Notes: a model not told the origin generated them from the sequence alone. A DNA stretch of 64,000 nt from JAPHTQ01 sp050295975 (GCA_050295975.1 JBNKQR010000005.1:12494-76493), one strand, 5' to 3'; shown: positions 1 through 9,303, counted from the stretch's first letter. Made by a program: numbers and translations.

Positions 1-21
1 CCGTTTCGGGAATACGCTGCA

Positions 22-1275
22 TCATGCCTCGGGCAATACCTTTTCGCCCTGCCACAGTTGCGTCAGCACCTCACGCTCACGCACTACATACGCCTTATCA
101 CCATCGACCATCAACTCCACTGCACGGGGTCTGCTGTTGTAGTTGGAGCTCATGGTAAAGCCGTAGGCACCTGCAGAACGCACCGCCAGCAAGTCACCCT
201 CTTCAATCGCCAATTCACGATCCTTGCCAAGATAGTCACCGGTCTCACAGATGGGACCGACCACGTCATAGGTTTTGGCCTTCATATCTTCACGCGGTAT
301 CACCGGAAGGATCGCCTGCCACGCCTGGTAGAGTGTCGGGCGTAGCATGTCGTTCATCGCCGCATCGACAATAGCGAAGTTCTTCTCCTCATGGAGCTTC
401 AGGTATTCGACTCGGGTCAGCAGCATTCCGGCATTACCAACGATGGCACGACCCGGTTCGATCAACACCTTCAGATCACGTCCGGCCAGCCGATCCAGCA
501 GCGGTGCGACGTAGTCGCCGGGCAGTGGCGGCTCCTCGTCTTTGTAGTTGATACCGAGACCGCCGCCGAGATCGATGTGCGACAGGGCAATGCCCATCTC
601 ATAAAGATGGTCCACCAGCATGAGCACCCGCTCCAGCGCATCCACAAAGGGGGAGAGTCGGGTCAGTTGCGAGCCGATGTGACAATCGATACCGAGGACG
701 CGAATCCCCTCCATCTCCGCCGCTCGGGCGTAGACTTCGGTGGCGCGGTCGATGGTGACGCCGAATTTGTTCTCTTTCATCCCAGTGGAGATATAGGGAT
801 GAGTCTTGGCATCCACGTCGGGATTGACCCGTAGCGAGACGGGCGCGCGCAGCCCCATCTCCTGGGCAATAGCATCTATGCGCTCCAGCTCCGATTCCGA
901 CTCCACATTGAAACAGTAGATCCCCAGCTCCAGCGCCCGGCGGATCTCATTGGTCCGCTTACCCACGCCTGAGAAGACCGCCCTGGCCGGATCACCGCCA
1001 GCGGCAATCACCCGCTCCAACTCACCCAGTGAGACGATATCGAAACCGGAACCGAGACGCGCCATCAGGTTGAGCACCGCCAGATTGGAGTTGGCCTTAA
1101 CTGCGTAGCAGACCAGATGCTCCACCCCTGCCATAGCAGCATCAAAAGCCTGCCAGTGACGCTCAATGGTGGCGCGTGAGTATACATAGGCGGGCGTACC
1201 GTACTGTTGTGCCAGTTCGGTCAGGTCCACCTGTTCGGCGTAGAGACGCCCCTGCTGATAGTTGAAGTAGTCCAT
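22..1275 (-). CDS. lysA: diaminopimelate decarboxylase
   Basis: Catalyses the last step of lysine synthesis, decarboxylating meso-diaminopimelate to L-lysine in the cytoplasm with PLP. The 417-residue length is normal for the family. The alanine-racemase-like barrel carries the PLP lysine in CYAVKANSN near residue 60. The phosphate-binding stretch GGGLGI, the EPGRAIVGNAG motif and the C-terminal substrate cysteine motif CETGD are all present. It starts ten bases beyond the stop of the small lipoprotein gene lptM, a pairing also seen in Pseudomonas, so the two are probably co-transcribed. The gene is complete, with its stop close to the left edge of the window. Confidence 0.97.
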   Translation of the reverse strand: MDYFNYQQGRLYAEQVDLTELAQQYGTPAYVYSRATIERHWQAFDAAMAGVEHLVCYAVKANSNLAVLNLMARLGSGFDIVSLGELERVIAAGGDPARAVFSGVGKRTNEIRRALELGIYCFNVESESELERIDAIAQEMGLRAPVSLRVNPDVDAKTHPYISTGMKENKFGVTIDRATEVYARAAEMEGIRVLGIDCHIGSQLTRLSPFVDALERVLMLVDHLYEMGIALSHIDLGGGLGINYKDEEPPLPGDYVAPLLDRLAGRDLKVLIEPGRAIVGNAGMLLTRVEYLKLHEEKNFAIVDAAMNDMLRPTLYQAWQAILPVIPREDMKAKTYDVVGPICETGDYLGKDRELAIEEGDLLAVRSAGAYGFTMSSNYNSRPRAVELMVDGDKAYVVREREVLTQLWQGEKVLPEA

Positions 1276-1284
1276 AAACTCCGT

Positions 1285-1428
1285 TTACTTATCTGTATTC
1301 TGAGGCTTTTCTTGCTGTTGTGGCGGCAGGTAGAGTTCACCCTTGGCGCCACAGGCTGAGAGCATACTCAACACGCCCAAAGCGAAAATCACTGCCACCA
1401 ACAAATACTGCGCACGGCAATAACACAT
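1285..1428 (-). CDS. lptM: LptM/YifL-type small lipoprotein
   Basis: A 47-residue lipoprotein whose N-terminal hydrophobic segment (residues 8-23) ends in a lipobox LSAC with the lipidated Cys at 26. It is followed by the family signature CGAKGELYLPP. LptM homologues help assemble the LptD/LptE lipopolysaccharide translocon in the outer membrane. The gene lies directly upstream of lysA on the same strand, where lppL/yifL genes often sit next to lysA or dapF. Its shortness is typical of the family. The start at 1428 is the only ATG that gives a complete signal peptide. Confidence 0.88.
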   Translation of the reverse strand: MCYCRAQYLLVAVIFALGVLSMLSACGAKGELYLPPQQQEKPQNTDK

Positions 1429-1556
1429 AGCACACCCCAGTCATAAAAGCCCAAGCGGTCGATTATACGGCCTTGGCCTCTAAATAGAAGCCGCTTGCAG
1501 TGATGGGGCCTCACCTCTATCTTGGGCCACACCAAACCATCGAAGAGTTAACCCAC

Positions 1557-2222
1557 ATGAGTGAAGCACTGCTACCTGCTGTTGTCATCGAACCACACCA
1601 TCCAGCCGACACTGCGGTGATCTGGTTACACGGTCTGGGGGCCGACGGCCACGACTTCGAACCTATCGTTCCTGAGATGGGGCTGGAGGATATGGCGATC
1701 CGCTTTATCTTCCCCCATGCGCCGATGCGCCCGGTGACAATCAATAACGGCATGGTGATGCCCGCCTGGTACGACATCACCGCACCCGACCTGAGAGAGG
1801 GGCAGGATGCCAAAGGGACTCGCGAATCGGAACAGCAGATCCAGGCGTGGATTCAAAACCAGATTGAGAGCGGCATCGCCGCTGAGCGCATCCTCCTCGC
1901 CGGATTCTCCCAGGGTGGGGCCATCGCACTGCACACCGGTCTACGCTACCCACAAACCCTCGGCGGTATCATCGCACTCTCCACCTACCTGCCGCTGGCC
2001 GATACGGTGGCCGACGAAAAACACGCCGCCAACCATAACATTCCGATCTTTATGGCCCACGGTAATGGTGATCCGATCATCCAGATCGATGGCGCGCAGC
2101 GTTCTCGCGATCGACTCATGGAGCTAGGACATGAAGTGGAGTGGCATGAGTACACCATGGCGCATAGTGTTTGTCCGTCGGAGATAGAAGCCATTGCCAA
2201 TTGGCTGCGTAAGCGAATTTGA
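1557..2222 (+). CDS. carboxylesterase/phospholipase, alpha/beta hydrolase
   Basis: A 221-residue serine hydrolase of the Pseudomonas EstB/acyl-protein-thioesterase-like family (PF02230), acting on short acyl esters in the cytoplasm. The fold begins at LHGLGADGHDF (oxyanion region). The nucleophile is Ser118 in GFSQGG, the acid is probably Asp172 in HGNGDPII, and the base is His203 in YTMAHSVC. An upstream in-frame GTG at 1500 would add 19 residues that do not resemble the family, so the ATG at 1557, preceded by GAAGAG, is preferred. It runs divergently from lptM-lysA. The natural substrate cannot be told from sequence. Confidence 0.9.
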   Translation: MSEALLPAVVIEPHHPADTAVIWLHGLGADGHDFEPIVPEMGLEDMAIRFIFPHAPMRPVTINNGMVMPAWYDITAPDLREGQDAKGTRESEQQIQAWIQNQIESGIAAERILLAGFSQGGAIALHTGLRYPQTLGGIIALSTYLPLADTVADEKHAANHNIPIFMAHGNGDPIIQIDGAQRSRDRLMELGHEVEWHEYTMAHSVCPSEIEAIANWLRKRI

Positions 2223-2234
2223 TTAGCTGACCCT

Positions 2235-2906
2235 ATGCAGATATCCCGAATTCGTCTCTCAAGTATTGGCGGCAGCGGCATCAAAATGCTTTTGATTTCC
2301 CTGCTCACCATCACTGCAACAGGTGGTCTTTCATTACTGTTAGCGCAGTTTCATGTCTGGCGGGTGGCGAAGCGGACACCGACCACAGTATCTCGCTGTC
2401 GCCAACTGGTGGTTCTTGGCATGCAGCTTCAGATGGGGGAGTGCAGCGAAGATTTTCGCCAACGCTTGCGTAGAGCACTACGACTACTCGAGTCAGGTAC
2501 AGGTGAGTCGATCTGCATACTTGGGGGGGTAACCACTAAAGGAGAGTCGAGCGAGGCGCTCGCAGGGTACAATTATCTAATATCACTGGGCTGTGATGCG
2601 AACAAAGTGCTTCTGGAAGAGCGCTCCCGCCACACCATCGAAAATTTGCAACAAATCCGTCACCTCCTTGGGCAGGAACCCGATTTTACTCTTATCAGCA
2701 GCAGCTACCACCTGGCACGTAGCGCAGCAATGGCAAGGGGTATGGGCCTGAAGCCGCAGCTTTGCGCTGCGGAGAACTCACTCCAGCTTACGCCACACAT
2801 CCTCTTCAGACTCATTATCGAGGGGCTCTTTCTACACTGGTACTACAGCGGACGGTATTGGGCAAAATTGGTCAAAGACCATAAAAGTCTGGAGCGAATT
2901 AGCTAA
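2235..2906 (+). CDS. DUF218/ElyC-SanA-YdcF family membrane protein
   Basis: A 223-residue protein with one N-terminal transmembrane segment (about residues 18-38) followed by a DUF218 domain. Recognisable family blocks are VVLGMQLQMGE near residue 59, LGGV near 95, and SSSYHLARSAAMARGMGL near 155. Members such as ElyC and SanA affect envelope integrity, but no reaction is firmly established. It follows the carboxylesterase by 12 bases and probably shares its transcript. It is separated from the ACP gene downstream by about 100 bases containing a separate promoter, so I do not count it as part of the polyene-lipid operon. Confidence 0.8.
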   Translation: MQISRIRLSSIGGSGIKMLLISLLTITATGGLSLLLAQFHVWRVAKRTPTTVSRCRQLVVLGMQLQMGECSEDFRQRLRRALRLLESGTGESICILGGVTTKGESSEALAGYNYLISLGCDANKVLLEERSRHTIENLQQIRHLLGQEPDFTLISSSYHLARSAAMARGMGLKPQLCAAENSLQLTPHILFRLIIEGLFLHWYYSGRYWAKLVKDHKSLERIS

Positions 2907-2924
2907 ATTACTCTACTCGATTCG

Positions 2925-2953
2925 TTAAATTTTTCGTGTCAAAGGCGTATAAT
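2925..2953 (+). promoter_or_regulatory. sigma-70-type promoter of the polyene-lipid operon
   Basis: A perfect TATAAT hexamer lies at 2948-2953, with a weak -35 candidate TTAAAT at 2925-2930 and a 17-base spacer. It is the only good promoter between the DUF218 gene and the ACP gene. The operon downstream has almost no intergenic space, so this promoter probably drives all twelve genes. The weak -35 suggests that an activator may be needed (inference). Confidence 0.6.
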
Positions 2954-3008
2954 GTTAACTGCTTCACAAAAATGATGCCTCTAGCATAGTCAGGAATATA
3001 GACACCAA

Positions 3009-3278
3009 ATGTACACGATATCAGCATTGGAAAAAGAAGTTGCCCAACTCATCATCGACACCCTCAATTTGGAGGATATCGCAGTCGATGACATCGATCC
3101 GGAAAACGCACTATTTAAAAATGGACTGGGGTTGGACTCCATTGATGCACTGGAACTGGCACTGGCCATTTCCCAGAAATATGGTGTGCAACTACGTTCT
3201 GATGACGAGGACAATGCACAGATATTCTCCTCGTTGCGCGCGCTGAGCCAGCATATCGAACGCCGTCGTGAGTCATGA
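3009..3278 (+). CDS. acyl carrier protein of the aryl-polyene-like operon
   Basis: An 89-residue acyl carrier protein. The phosphopantetheine attachment serine is Ser44 in GLGLDSIDALEL. The acidic helix II and the length are typical of type II fatty acid/polyketide carriers. It should carry the growing polyene chain for the ketosynthase, ketoreductase and dehydratases encoded downstream. It is the first gene of the operon. Characterised aryl-polyene loci usually encode two carriers (ApeE and ApeF types), but only this one is visible here. Its stop overlaps the GTG start of the next gene by 11 bases. Confidence 0.9.
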   Translation: MYTISALEKEVAQLIIDTLNLEDIAVDDIDPENALFKNGLGLDSIDALELALAISQKYGVQLRSDDEDNAQIFSSLRALSQHIERRRES

Positions 3279-3897
3279 GAAATCGGTGCTGGCATCTCCG
3301 TCTGCCTCACTACTTCTACTTATAGCCTACCCATTTCTGGTGCACATGGGTGTGCTTACCGGCGTGTTCTGGCCGGCTTTGGTAAACCTTATCTTGCTAT
3401 TTTTTCTACAACTTCAATCTTGGCGCACTATCTATTGGGTATTACTTGTTTTTGGAGTAGGAATAGTCGCCGAGCTTACGCCTCACTCAGCGGGCATGAT
3501 ACTTTACGCCCCACCAATATTAACGATTCTCCTGCTATTCGGCATTTTTTTTCGTAGTTTGCTACCCGATAGTGACCCTTTAGTCAGCCGCATTGCCAGA
3601 TTGATGCATGAAAATCCCAGCGCCCAATTGCTACGATACACTCATGCGGTGACGATTGGCTGGGTAATATTTCTTCTACTGATGTTAGTTGAAGTGATTG
3701 CTCTGACACTTTTTGCTCCGCAGCAGCAGTGGTCTCTTTTCACTAACTTCTACAATTATCTGTTTATAGTTTCTTTCTTCATCGTGGAGTTCTTCTGCCG
3801 CCGTTTCTTTGTCAATCCTGCCGAGCGGATGTCAATAAAGTATTTTCTTTCACGACTCTTTTCCATTAACTACCGCAAACTCTTTCAACAGCGATGA
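3268..3897 (+). CDS. COG4648-type polytopic membrane protein
   Basis: A 209-residue inner-membrane protein with about five or six hydrophobic helices, for instance around residues 13-30, 34-52, 55-72, 76-96, 128-150 and 157-175. It has no recognisable catalytic motif. Proteins of this type occur in aryl-polyene clusters beside the ACP and the ligase, and their role is unknown. The start is the GTG at 3268, inside the end of the ACP gene. The next gene's ATG overlaps its stop by four bases, so translation is probably coupled through the series. Confidence 0.72.
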   Translation: MSHEKSVLASPSASLLLLIAYPFLVHMGVLTGVFWPALVNLILLFFLQLQSWRTIYWVLLVFGVGIVAELTPHSAGMILYAPPILTILLLFGIFFRSLLPDSDPLVSRIARLMHENPSAQLLRYTHAVTIGWVIFLLLMLVEVIALTLFAPQQQWSLFTNFYNYLFIVSFFIVEFFCRRFFVNPAERMSIKYFLSRLFSINYRKLFQQR

Positions 3898-5240
3898 TGT
3901 ACCAGTTATTTCCCCTGCTACCGCGGCCGGATCCGAATGCAACCGTTTCCTGGAATAACGGCAAAGCAATTTCACAACGTTTTTTTCTTAAACAGGCACG
4001 ACGTCTGGCACAACGTCTTCCTCAACATGAGTATGTGATAAATCTGTGTGATGATCGCTACCACTTCCTGCTTGTTTTCACTGCAATGTTGTTGCAAGGA
4101 AAGACCAGTCTACTACCAGCCAATCGTTCGCCAGGTGAACTACAAAGTGTCTCTGCACGCTACGGCAACTGCCCTTGCTTCGTGGATAAACCACAGTCTG
4201 ATCTAAATATTGAACAGTATCCGGTCGAACTAGTTGAGATAGAAGACGACACCCCTGAAGACATCCCTGTGTTTCCAGCTTCTCAACGCTGTGTAGTAGT
4301 ATTCACCTCGGGTAGTACTGGGCAATCTGTGCCATGGGAAAAAAGTTGGGGAGAACTTTATCGCGGCTCAGAATTTACAGTACGGATGCTAGGTCTAGAA
4401 AACAAAGCACATACCGTGATAGCTACCGTACCGCCTCAACATATGTATGGCCTTGAAACAACAATAATTATGCCACTTGTCGCGGGCATGAGCCTGCACA
4501 ATGGGCGACCATTTTTCCCTCACGACCTGCAACAAACATTATCCTCTCTAACTGCTCCTGGTCTATTAGTAACGACACCGATACACCTTAACGCCTGTGT
4601 GAAGGCAAATCTCTCCTGGCCAGAAGTTAACAGAATCATCTCTGCCACCGCACCACTCTCAACCCAGCTGGCGCAAAGCGCTGAGAAACATTTTAACGCT
4701 CAGATACAGGAGATCTATGGAAGCACCGAAACAGGTGCTATCGCCACACGCAGAACAAGTGTGGAGAAAAAGTGGACCCTCCATCATGGGCTACAGATTC
4801 ATGCCGATACAGTCGACAATGAATCTATTACGGTTTCGGGTGGTCATCTACTTCATCCTGTGGTCCTACATGACCGTATTTGCAAAGAGAGCGAGAACCG
4901 CTTCACCCTCCTCGGTCGAAATAGCGATATGATTAAGATTGCCGGCAAGCGGGTTTCACTCAGTGATCTAAACCATAAGCTGTTAGCTATACCCGGAGTG
5001 AAGGACGGGGTGTTCTTTGAAGCGCCCGCAAATGGGCAGCAATCGATTTCTCGACTCTGTGCTTTGGTGGTGGCACCAGAACTTTCTCACGAAGAGATCC
5101 TGGAGAGACTTAAAAATCAAATTGACCTCGTATATCTTCCAAGACCACTTTATCAGGTAGCCCAACTACCACGTACAGAATCCGGCAAATTACCTCGCCA
5201 TGAACTGCTTAAGCTGTTAGCGCAGTTAAGGAGAGACTAA
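3894..5240 (+). CDS. AMP-dependent acyl-ACP/acyl-CoA ligase
   Basis: A 448-residue member of the ANL adenylating superfamily, probably the enzyme that loads the starter or an acyl acid on the carrier protein (ApeH-like). Visible motifs are the P-loop FTSGSTG near residue 140, YGSTETG near 275, the hinge region SDMIKIAGKRVSL near 343, and the C-terminal catalytic lysine in RTESGKLPR near 432. The P-loop is followed by QSVPWEK rather than the usual xPK, which resembles shortened ApeH-like enzymes. The N-terminal part is shorter than in ordinary acyl-CoA synthetases. It overlaps the membrane protein gene upstream by four bases and abuts the dehydratase gene. Confidence 0.85.
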   Translation: MMYQLFPLLPRPDPNATVSWNNGKAISQRFFLKQARRLAQRLPQHEYVINLCDDRYHFLLVFTAMLLQGKTSLLPANRSPGELQSVSARYGNCPCFVDKPQSDLNIEQYPVELVEIEDDTPEDIPVFPASQRCVVVFTSGSTGQSVPWEKSWGELYRGSEFTVRMLGLENKAHTVIATVPPQHMYGLETTIIMPLVAGMSLHNGRPFFPHDLQQTLSSLTAPGLLVTTPIHLNACVKANLSWPEVNRIISATAPLSTQLAQSAEKHFNAQIQEIYGSTETGAIATRRTSVEKKWTLHHGLQIHADTVDNESITVSGGHLLHPVVLHDRICKESENRFTLLGRNSDMIKIAGKRVSLSDLNHKLLAIPGVKDGVFFEAPANGQQSISRLCALVVAPELSHEEILERLKNQIDLVYLPRPLYQVAQLPRTESGKLPRHELLKLLAQLRRD

Positions 5241-5549
5241 ATGCAAACTTTTAAATCTACATGCTGCATTCGAGCTAACCACCCGGCTCTGTCAGGCCAT
5301 TTCCCTGGAAATCCGGTAGTACCAGGTGTAGTGATTCTTGATTGTATTCTCCAGGCATTAGATGAAATACCGGGCAAACTCTCACTCGTACAGATACGTG
5401 ATACCAAATTCATTTCACCATTATTACCTGAACAGACAATGTCCATCCTGATCGGGATACGCGACGAAAAGAGTGCGACCTTCGAGTGCCGAACGACAGA
5501 CCGCCTCATTGCTCAGGGGAATGTCTCTCTTCAACGGAATATTGCATGA
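5241..5549 (+). CDS. FabA/FabZ-like 3-hydroxyacyl-ACP dehydratase (ApeI-type)
   Basis: A 102-residue single hotdog domain. The FabZ-type active-site stretch HPALSGHFPGNPVVPG spans residues 14-29, with the likely catalytic His in GHFPG. It should dehydrate beta-hydroxyacyl-ACP to the enoyl form in each polyene extension cycle. It is shorter than housekeeping FabZ (about 145-150) and lacks a clear acidic catalytic residue, which fits a partner subunit. A second hotdog protein of a different type is encoded at 11290. In studied aryl-polyene systems two such proteins act together. The gene starts directly after the ligase stop codon. Confidence 0.84.
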   Translation: MQTFKSTCCIRANHPALSGHFPGNPVVPGVVILDCILQALDEIPGKLSLVQIRDTKFISPLLPEQTMSILIGIRDEKSATFECRTTDRLIAQGNVSLQRNIA

Positions 5550-6442
5550 GCAACAGATGGCTAGAACAGAAAGAACGTGGTTCTCCCTTTGCCATATCGA
5601 TCATACTTTGGGTGGCAAAACACCTTGGGAGAGACAGCGCACGTCTTTTACTCTACCCCATCACTCTCTATTTCCTCCTCTTTGCCACCCGCTCCAGAAA
5701 CGCCTCGGTACAATTTCTAACAAGGATCTTTGGTCGTCGTCCTGGCATGTGGCAAGTAGCGCGTCACATACACACATTCGCAGCCACCATACTCGATCGT
5801 GTCTATCTCCTTAGTGGTCGTTTTGATCTGTTCGATATCCGTTTGCACGGACTGGAACAACTTGTTCAATATGCTAAAGCCGGACAGGGTTGTCTGCTTC
5901 TTGGCGCCCATCTAGGAAGCTTTGAAGTATTACGTGCCATCGCTGTGGAACAAAAGGATGTGCGGGTAAACGTACTGATGTACCCGACACACAACGAACA
6001 CCTTACTACTCTGCTCAACGCCATCAACCCAGGCATTGCAGAAACGGTTATCCCGTTAGGGCATCCCGACTCCCTATTGCGTGTGAAAGAAGCACTGGAT
6101 GAAAGCATTATGGTTGGCATGCTTGGCGACCGCGTTGCTGAAAGCAACAAGGTGGTGAGCTGTGATTTTCTTGGCAGCAAGACTAAATTCTCTGCAGGAC
6201 CAATGCTTCTGGCACTGACGCTAAAGGTACCTGTGATCCTGGTATTTGGTCTCTACCGTGGAGGAAATCGTTATGACCTGTACTTTGAACTTCTTACAGA
6301 AGGTATCGACGTACAGCGTTCTGAGCGCGAACAGGCATTGCACACCTGGACCTGTGAATATGCTCATCGCCTTGAAGATAAAGTAAAAGATGCCCCCTAT
6401 AACTGGTTCAATTTCTATGCTTACTGGCAAGACGATAAATAG
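5546..6442 (+). CDS. LpxL-like lysophospholipid acyltransferase
   Basis: About 298 residues, related to the LpxL/HtrB acyltransferase family (COG4261-like). It has an N-terminal hydrophobic anchor (residues 30-50) and the block GCLLLGAHLGSFEVLR near residue 115, which corresponds to the HX4D/E-like acyltransferase motif (His-Leu-Gly-Ser-Phe-Glu). Later blocks are MLGDRVAES and YRGGNRYDLYFE. It probably transfers the finished acyl/polyene chain to a lipid or glycerol acceptor at the inner membrane. Its ATG overlaps the dehydratase stop in an ATGA arrangement, and its 3' end overlaps the LolA-like gene by 26 bases. The longer frame starting at 5486 lies inside the dehydratase and is unlikely. 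Confidence 0.84.
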   Translation: MSNRWLEQKERGSPFAISIILWVAKHLGRDSARLLLYPITLYFLLFATRSRNASVQFLTRIFGRRPGMWQVARHIHTFAATILDRVYLLSGRFDLFDIRLHGLEQLVQYAKAGQGCLLLGAHLGSFEVLRAIAVEQKDVRVNVLMYPTHNEHLTTLLNAINPGIAETVIPLGHPDSLLRVKEALDESIMVGMLGDRVAESNKVVSCDFLGSKTKFSAGPMLLALTLKVPVILVFGLYRGGNRYDLYFELLTEGIDVQRSEREQALHTWTCEYAHRLEDKVKDAPYNWFNFYAYWQDDK

Positions 6443-6989
6443 CCTGTTGTTACTGCTGCTGCCGATTGTGGTACAGGCCGCACCAATAACCCTGCCGCAA
6501 TTAATGGCGCAATTTTCCGCTGTCGAGAGTCGTCGCGCCGATTATGCTGAGAAACAGTATTTGGCAATGTTGGAAATCCCACTGGAGTCCCACGGCACTT
6601 TGACTTTCCATGCACCCGATATCCTGGAAAAAATCTCCACCGATGGTGGAAATAGTTACCGGATTGAAGGAGAACAACTTCAAATCCAGCAAAATGGTGA
6701 GCAGCACCAAATCTCCCTCAACAATTATCCGGCACTCGCAGCCTTTGTTGCCTCATTCCGCGCCACCCTGGCAGGCGATCAACAAACCTTGCAACGCTAT
6801 TACCACATCACCTTGAGCGGAGTGCTGAACGACTGGACCCTGTTGCTGGAACCGAAACAGGATGAGATTGCTGTGATTATCCGTACTATAACCATGCACG
6901 GTTCCTACAATCGAGTACGCCTGATTGAAACCGTCGAGAGAAGTGGCGATAGCAGCCAACTAAAGCTCAGTGAACGGAATGAAAAATAG
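6417..6989 (+). CDS. LolA-like periplasmic lipid carrier
   Basis: About 190 residues with a clear signal peptide (residues 1-20, cleavage after VVQA). The mature part resembles the LolA-related outer-membrane carrier proteins found in aryl-polyene loci. Visible fold elements include FSAVESRRADYAEKQYL, GTLTFHAPDILEK and LLEPKQDEI. It is predicted to shuttle the polyene lipid, or a lipoprotein, across the periplasm together with the exporter encoded next. The ATG at 6417 gives the signal peptide, while the upstream in-frame ATG at 6390 would spoil it. It overlaps both neighbours. Confidence 0.78.
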   Translation: MLTGKTINSLLLLLLPIVVQAAPITLPQLMAQFSAVESRRADYAEKQYLAMLEIPLESHGTLTFHAPDILEKISTDGGNSYRIEGEQLQIQQNGEQHQISLNNYPALAAFVASFRATLAGDQQTLQRYYHITLSGVLNDWTLLLEPKQDEIAVIIRTITMHGSYNRVRLIETVERSGDSSQLKLSERNEK

Positions 6990-9303
6990 TTCTATCACCG
7001 CCGTTATTTTATGGCTGCTACTACTGAGCGGGGCAGTTATTGTTACGACAAAAACACAAATCAGCACCGATATGAGTGCGTTCCTGCCAAATAGCACCGG
7101 TCCTGAAGAACAGCTATTACTGGAGCAACTACAAAACGGCAATAGCAATCGAGTTCTATTGCTTGCAATCAATGCAAAAAATAGTGTCGCTGCAGCCCGA
7201 CTTAGCAGTCAACTTGCTACGACACTGCGTAACGCGCCTCACTTCACGCGAGTACGTAATGGTGAACTCCAACTAGGCGACTCGATTCAGGAACCGTGGT
7301 TTCGTTATCGCTATCTGCTTAAGGACTCCGATTTTTCCGTAACCGGCCTGCACGAAGCCCTGCAAAAACGACTACAGGAACTCCGCTCACTAACGGGGCT
7401 CTACACCAAGCAAAACCTTGCTGCCGATCCTACTGCAAACTTCCGTCACCTTCTCCAGCAGTGGCAGGGAAATACAACTCCGCTGCGACAACATGGCGTC
7501 TGGTTTAGTACGGATGGTCGCGCCCTGCTACTTGCCGAAACCCGTGCCGCCGGATTCGATCTGGATGCGCAGCAGGATAATCTGGCAGTTATCCGCAACG
7601 CTTTCGCCACCCTGCACCAGCATGATTCTGCACAGCTTGTCATTAGCGGTGCACCGGCTATCGCCGTTGCCAGCCGCGAAACCATACGTAGTGAGGCACG
7701 TCTGGCAACACTGACCGCCTCCCTGGCTGTTGTGCTGATCCTGTTACTGGCATACCGCTCCTGGCGCCTGTTACTGCTCAGCGCCCTGCCACTGGCTGGC
7801 GCCATGCTCACAGCACTGGCCACCACCACCCTGCTTTTTGGCACGGTACACGGGATCACTATAGCCTTCGGTATCACCCTGTTGGGCATCGCGATCGATT
7901 ACCCTATACACCTCTTCAGCCATCTGACAGTTGGAGAGTCGCCAGCTCGAAGCCTGGCAGGTATCTGGAAAACCCTGCGTCTGGGTGTCGCCAGTACCGC
8001 CATCGGTTTCATCTCTTTACTGTTCACCCGTTTCGACGGCCTGATACAACTCGGCAGCTTTACTGTCAGTGGACTGCTGGCCGCCGCACTTATCACCCGC
8101 TATCTACTTCCTCCCCTGCTGCCATCACCCTGGCAAGGAAAGCATTATTCACGCTTGCCAACGCGGTCCCGTCTCATCAGCCACATATCGTTGCCGTTAA
8201 CAACAGTACTCATGCTTCTGTCGTTAGCCTATCTCTCAAGCAGTGATCGGCCGCTATGGGAATCGGATATCACAGCACTGAGCCCGATACCGGAGTCGGT
8301 ACGGCAACAGGACCGGTTATTGCGTGCCAACCTTCCGGTATCCGATGTCAACCAGATGCTCCTGCTCCAAGCAGACGACGTAGAATCGCTGCTGCAGACT
8401 CAGGAACGGCTCAAGCCAATTATGCAGTCCTGGGTCGCTGACGGACTTATCGGCGGTTATACCCTACTGGCAGATCGCCTGCCCAGCATGGCCCGTCAGC
8501 ATCAGCGGCAAGCCGCCCTGCCCACCACGGCCCAGCTGAAGCAACGCCTGAACCAGGCCGAACAAGGGCTGCCGTTCCGTAGTGCAGCCTTTTCACCTTT
8601 CATTAGCGCGGTTAGCCAAAGCCGGGACCTGCCTCCACTCACTCTGGAACAGATACAGAACACATCGCTCGGGCAGAGCCTGACATGCCTGTTGTTCAAA
8701 AGTGACACCGCCTGGTGGGGCATTATTCCTATCGCGGCAGCAAGCGATACCGCCATCTTGCAACAAAACATTGCCGCAACAGGGGAGAAGATGCGCTATA
8801 TAGAGCTCAGGGGGATTACTGACCGAATGCTCACGCAGTTTCGCGATACCGCACTGCAAAATCTCGCCTGGGGAGGGATGGCTATCCTGCTCTTGCTTGG
8901 CTGGAGCAGCCACAATCTGCACCAGCTAACGCGGATCATCCTGCCATTGTCGGCAACTATTAGCGTCACCGTTGCACTGTTACACCTATTGGGTGAACAG
9001 CTGACCCTGTTCCACCTCACTTCGTTACTTCTGGTTATCGGCATCGGCATCGATTACGGTCTCTTCTTCAGCCGTACCGATAAGCCATCAGAACAGGGTA
9101 AAACGGCCCATGCGCTACGTGTCTGTGCTATATCTACCGCTACGGTTTTTGCTATCCTCGCACTTTCCCGTTTGCCGATACTGCACGCCATTGGAATGAC
9201 TGTCGTGCTTGGGGTTGTAGCAGCATACTGGTTTGCACGAATTTGCGGCGTTCAATACAACGCAAAAGAGGACAGCACTGCTACGGCAGATCAAGTCGAC
9301 TAA
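6979..9303 (+). CDS. MMPL/RND-family lipid exporter
   Basis: A protein of about 774 residues with the RND topology of two repeats. Each repeat has one transmembrane helix, a large periplasmic loop and five more helices; the helical bundles lie near residues 235-395 and 640-770. The first block contains GITIAFGITLLGIAIDYPIHL and the second LLLVIGIGIDYGLFF, the conserved helix-4 motifs of MMPL proteins. It probably uses the proton gradient to extract the polyene lipid from the inner membrane and hand it to the LolA-like protein. The start at ATG 6979 overlaps that gene by 11 bases. A GTG at 6970 is an alternative. Confidence 0.85.
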   Translation: MKNSSITAVILWLLLLSGAVIVTTKTQISTDMSAFLPNSTGPEEQLLLEQLQNGNSNRVLLLAINAKNSVAAARLSSQLATTLRNAPHFTRVRNGELQLGDSIQEPWFRYRYLLKDSDFSVTGLHEALQKRLQELRSLTGLYTKQNLAADPTANFRHLLQQWQGNTTPLRQHGVWFSTDGRALLLAETRAAGFDLDAQQDNLAVIRNAFATLHQHDSAQLVISGAPAIAVASRETIRSEARLATLTASLAVVLILLLAYRSWRLLLLSALPLAGAMLTALATTTLLFGTVHGITIAFGITLLGIAIDYPIHLFSHLTVGESPARSLAGIWKTLRLGVASTAIGFISLLFTRFDGLIQLGSFTVSGLLAAALITRYLLPPLLPSPWQGKHYSRLPTRSRLISHISLPLTTVLMLLSLAYLSSSDRPLWESDITALSPIPESVRQQDRLLRANLPVSDVNQMLLLQADDVESLLQTQERLKPIMQSWVADGLIGGYTLLADRLPSMARQHQRQAALPTTAQLKQRLNQAEQGLPFRSAAFSPFISAVSQSRDLPPLTLEQIQNTSLGQSLTCLLFKSDTAWWGIIPIAAASDTAILQQNIAATGEKMRYIELRGITDRMLTQFRDTALQNLAWGGMAILLLLGWSSHNLHQLTRIILPLSATISVTVALLHLLGEQLTLFHLTSLLLVIGIGIDYGLFFSRTDKPSEQGKTAHALRVCAISTATVFAILALSRLPILHAIGMTVVLGVVAAYWFARICGVQYNAKEDSTATADQVD

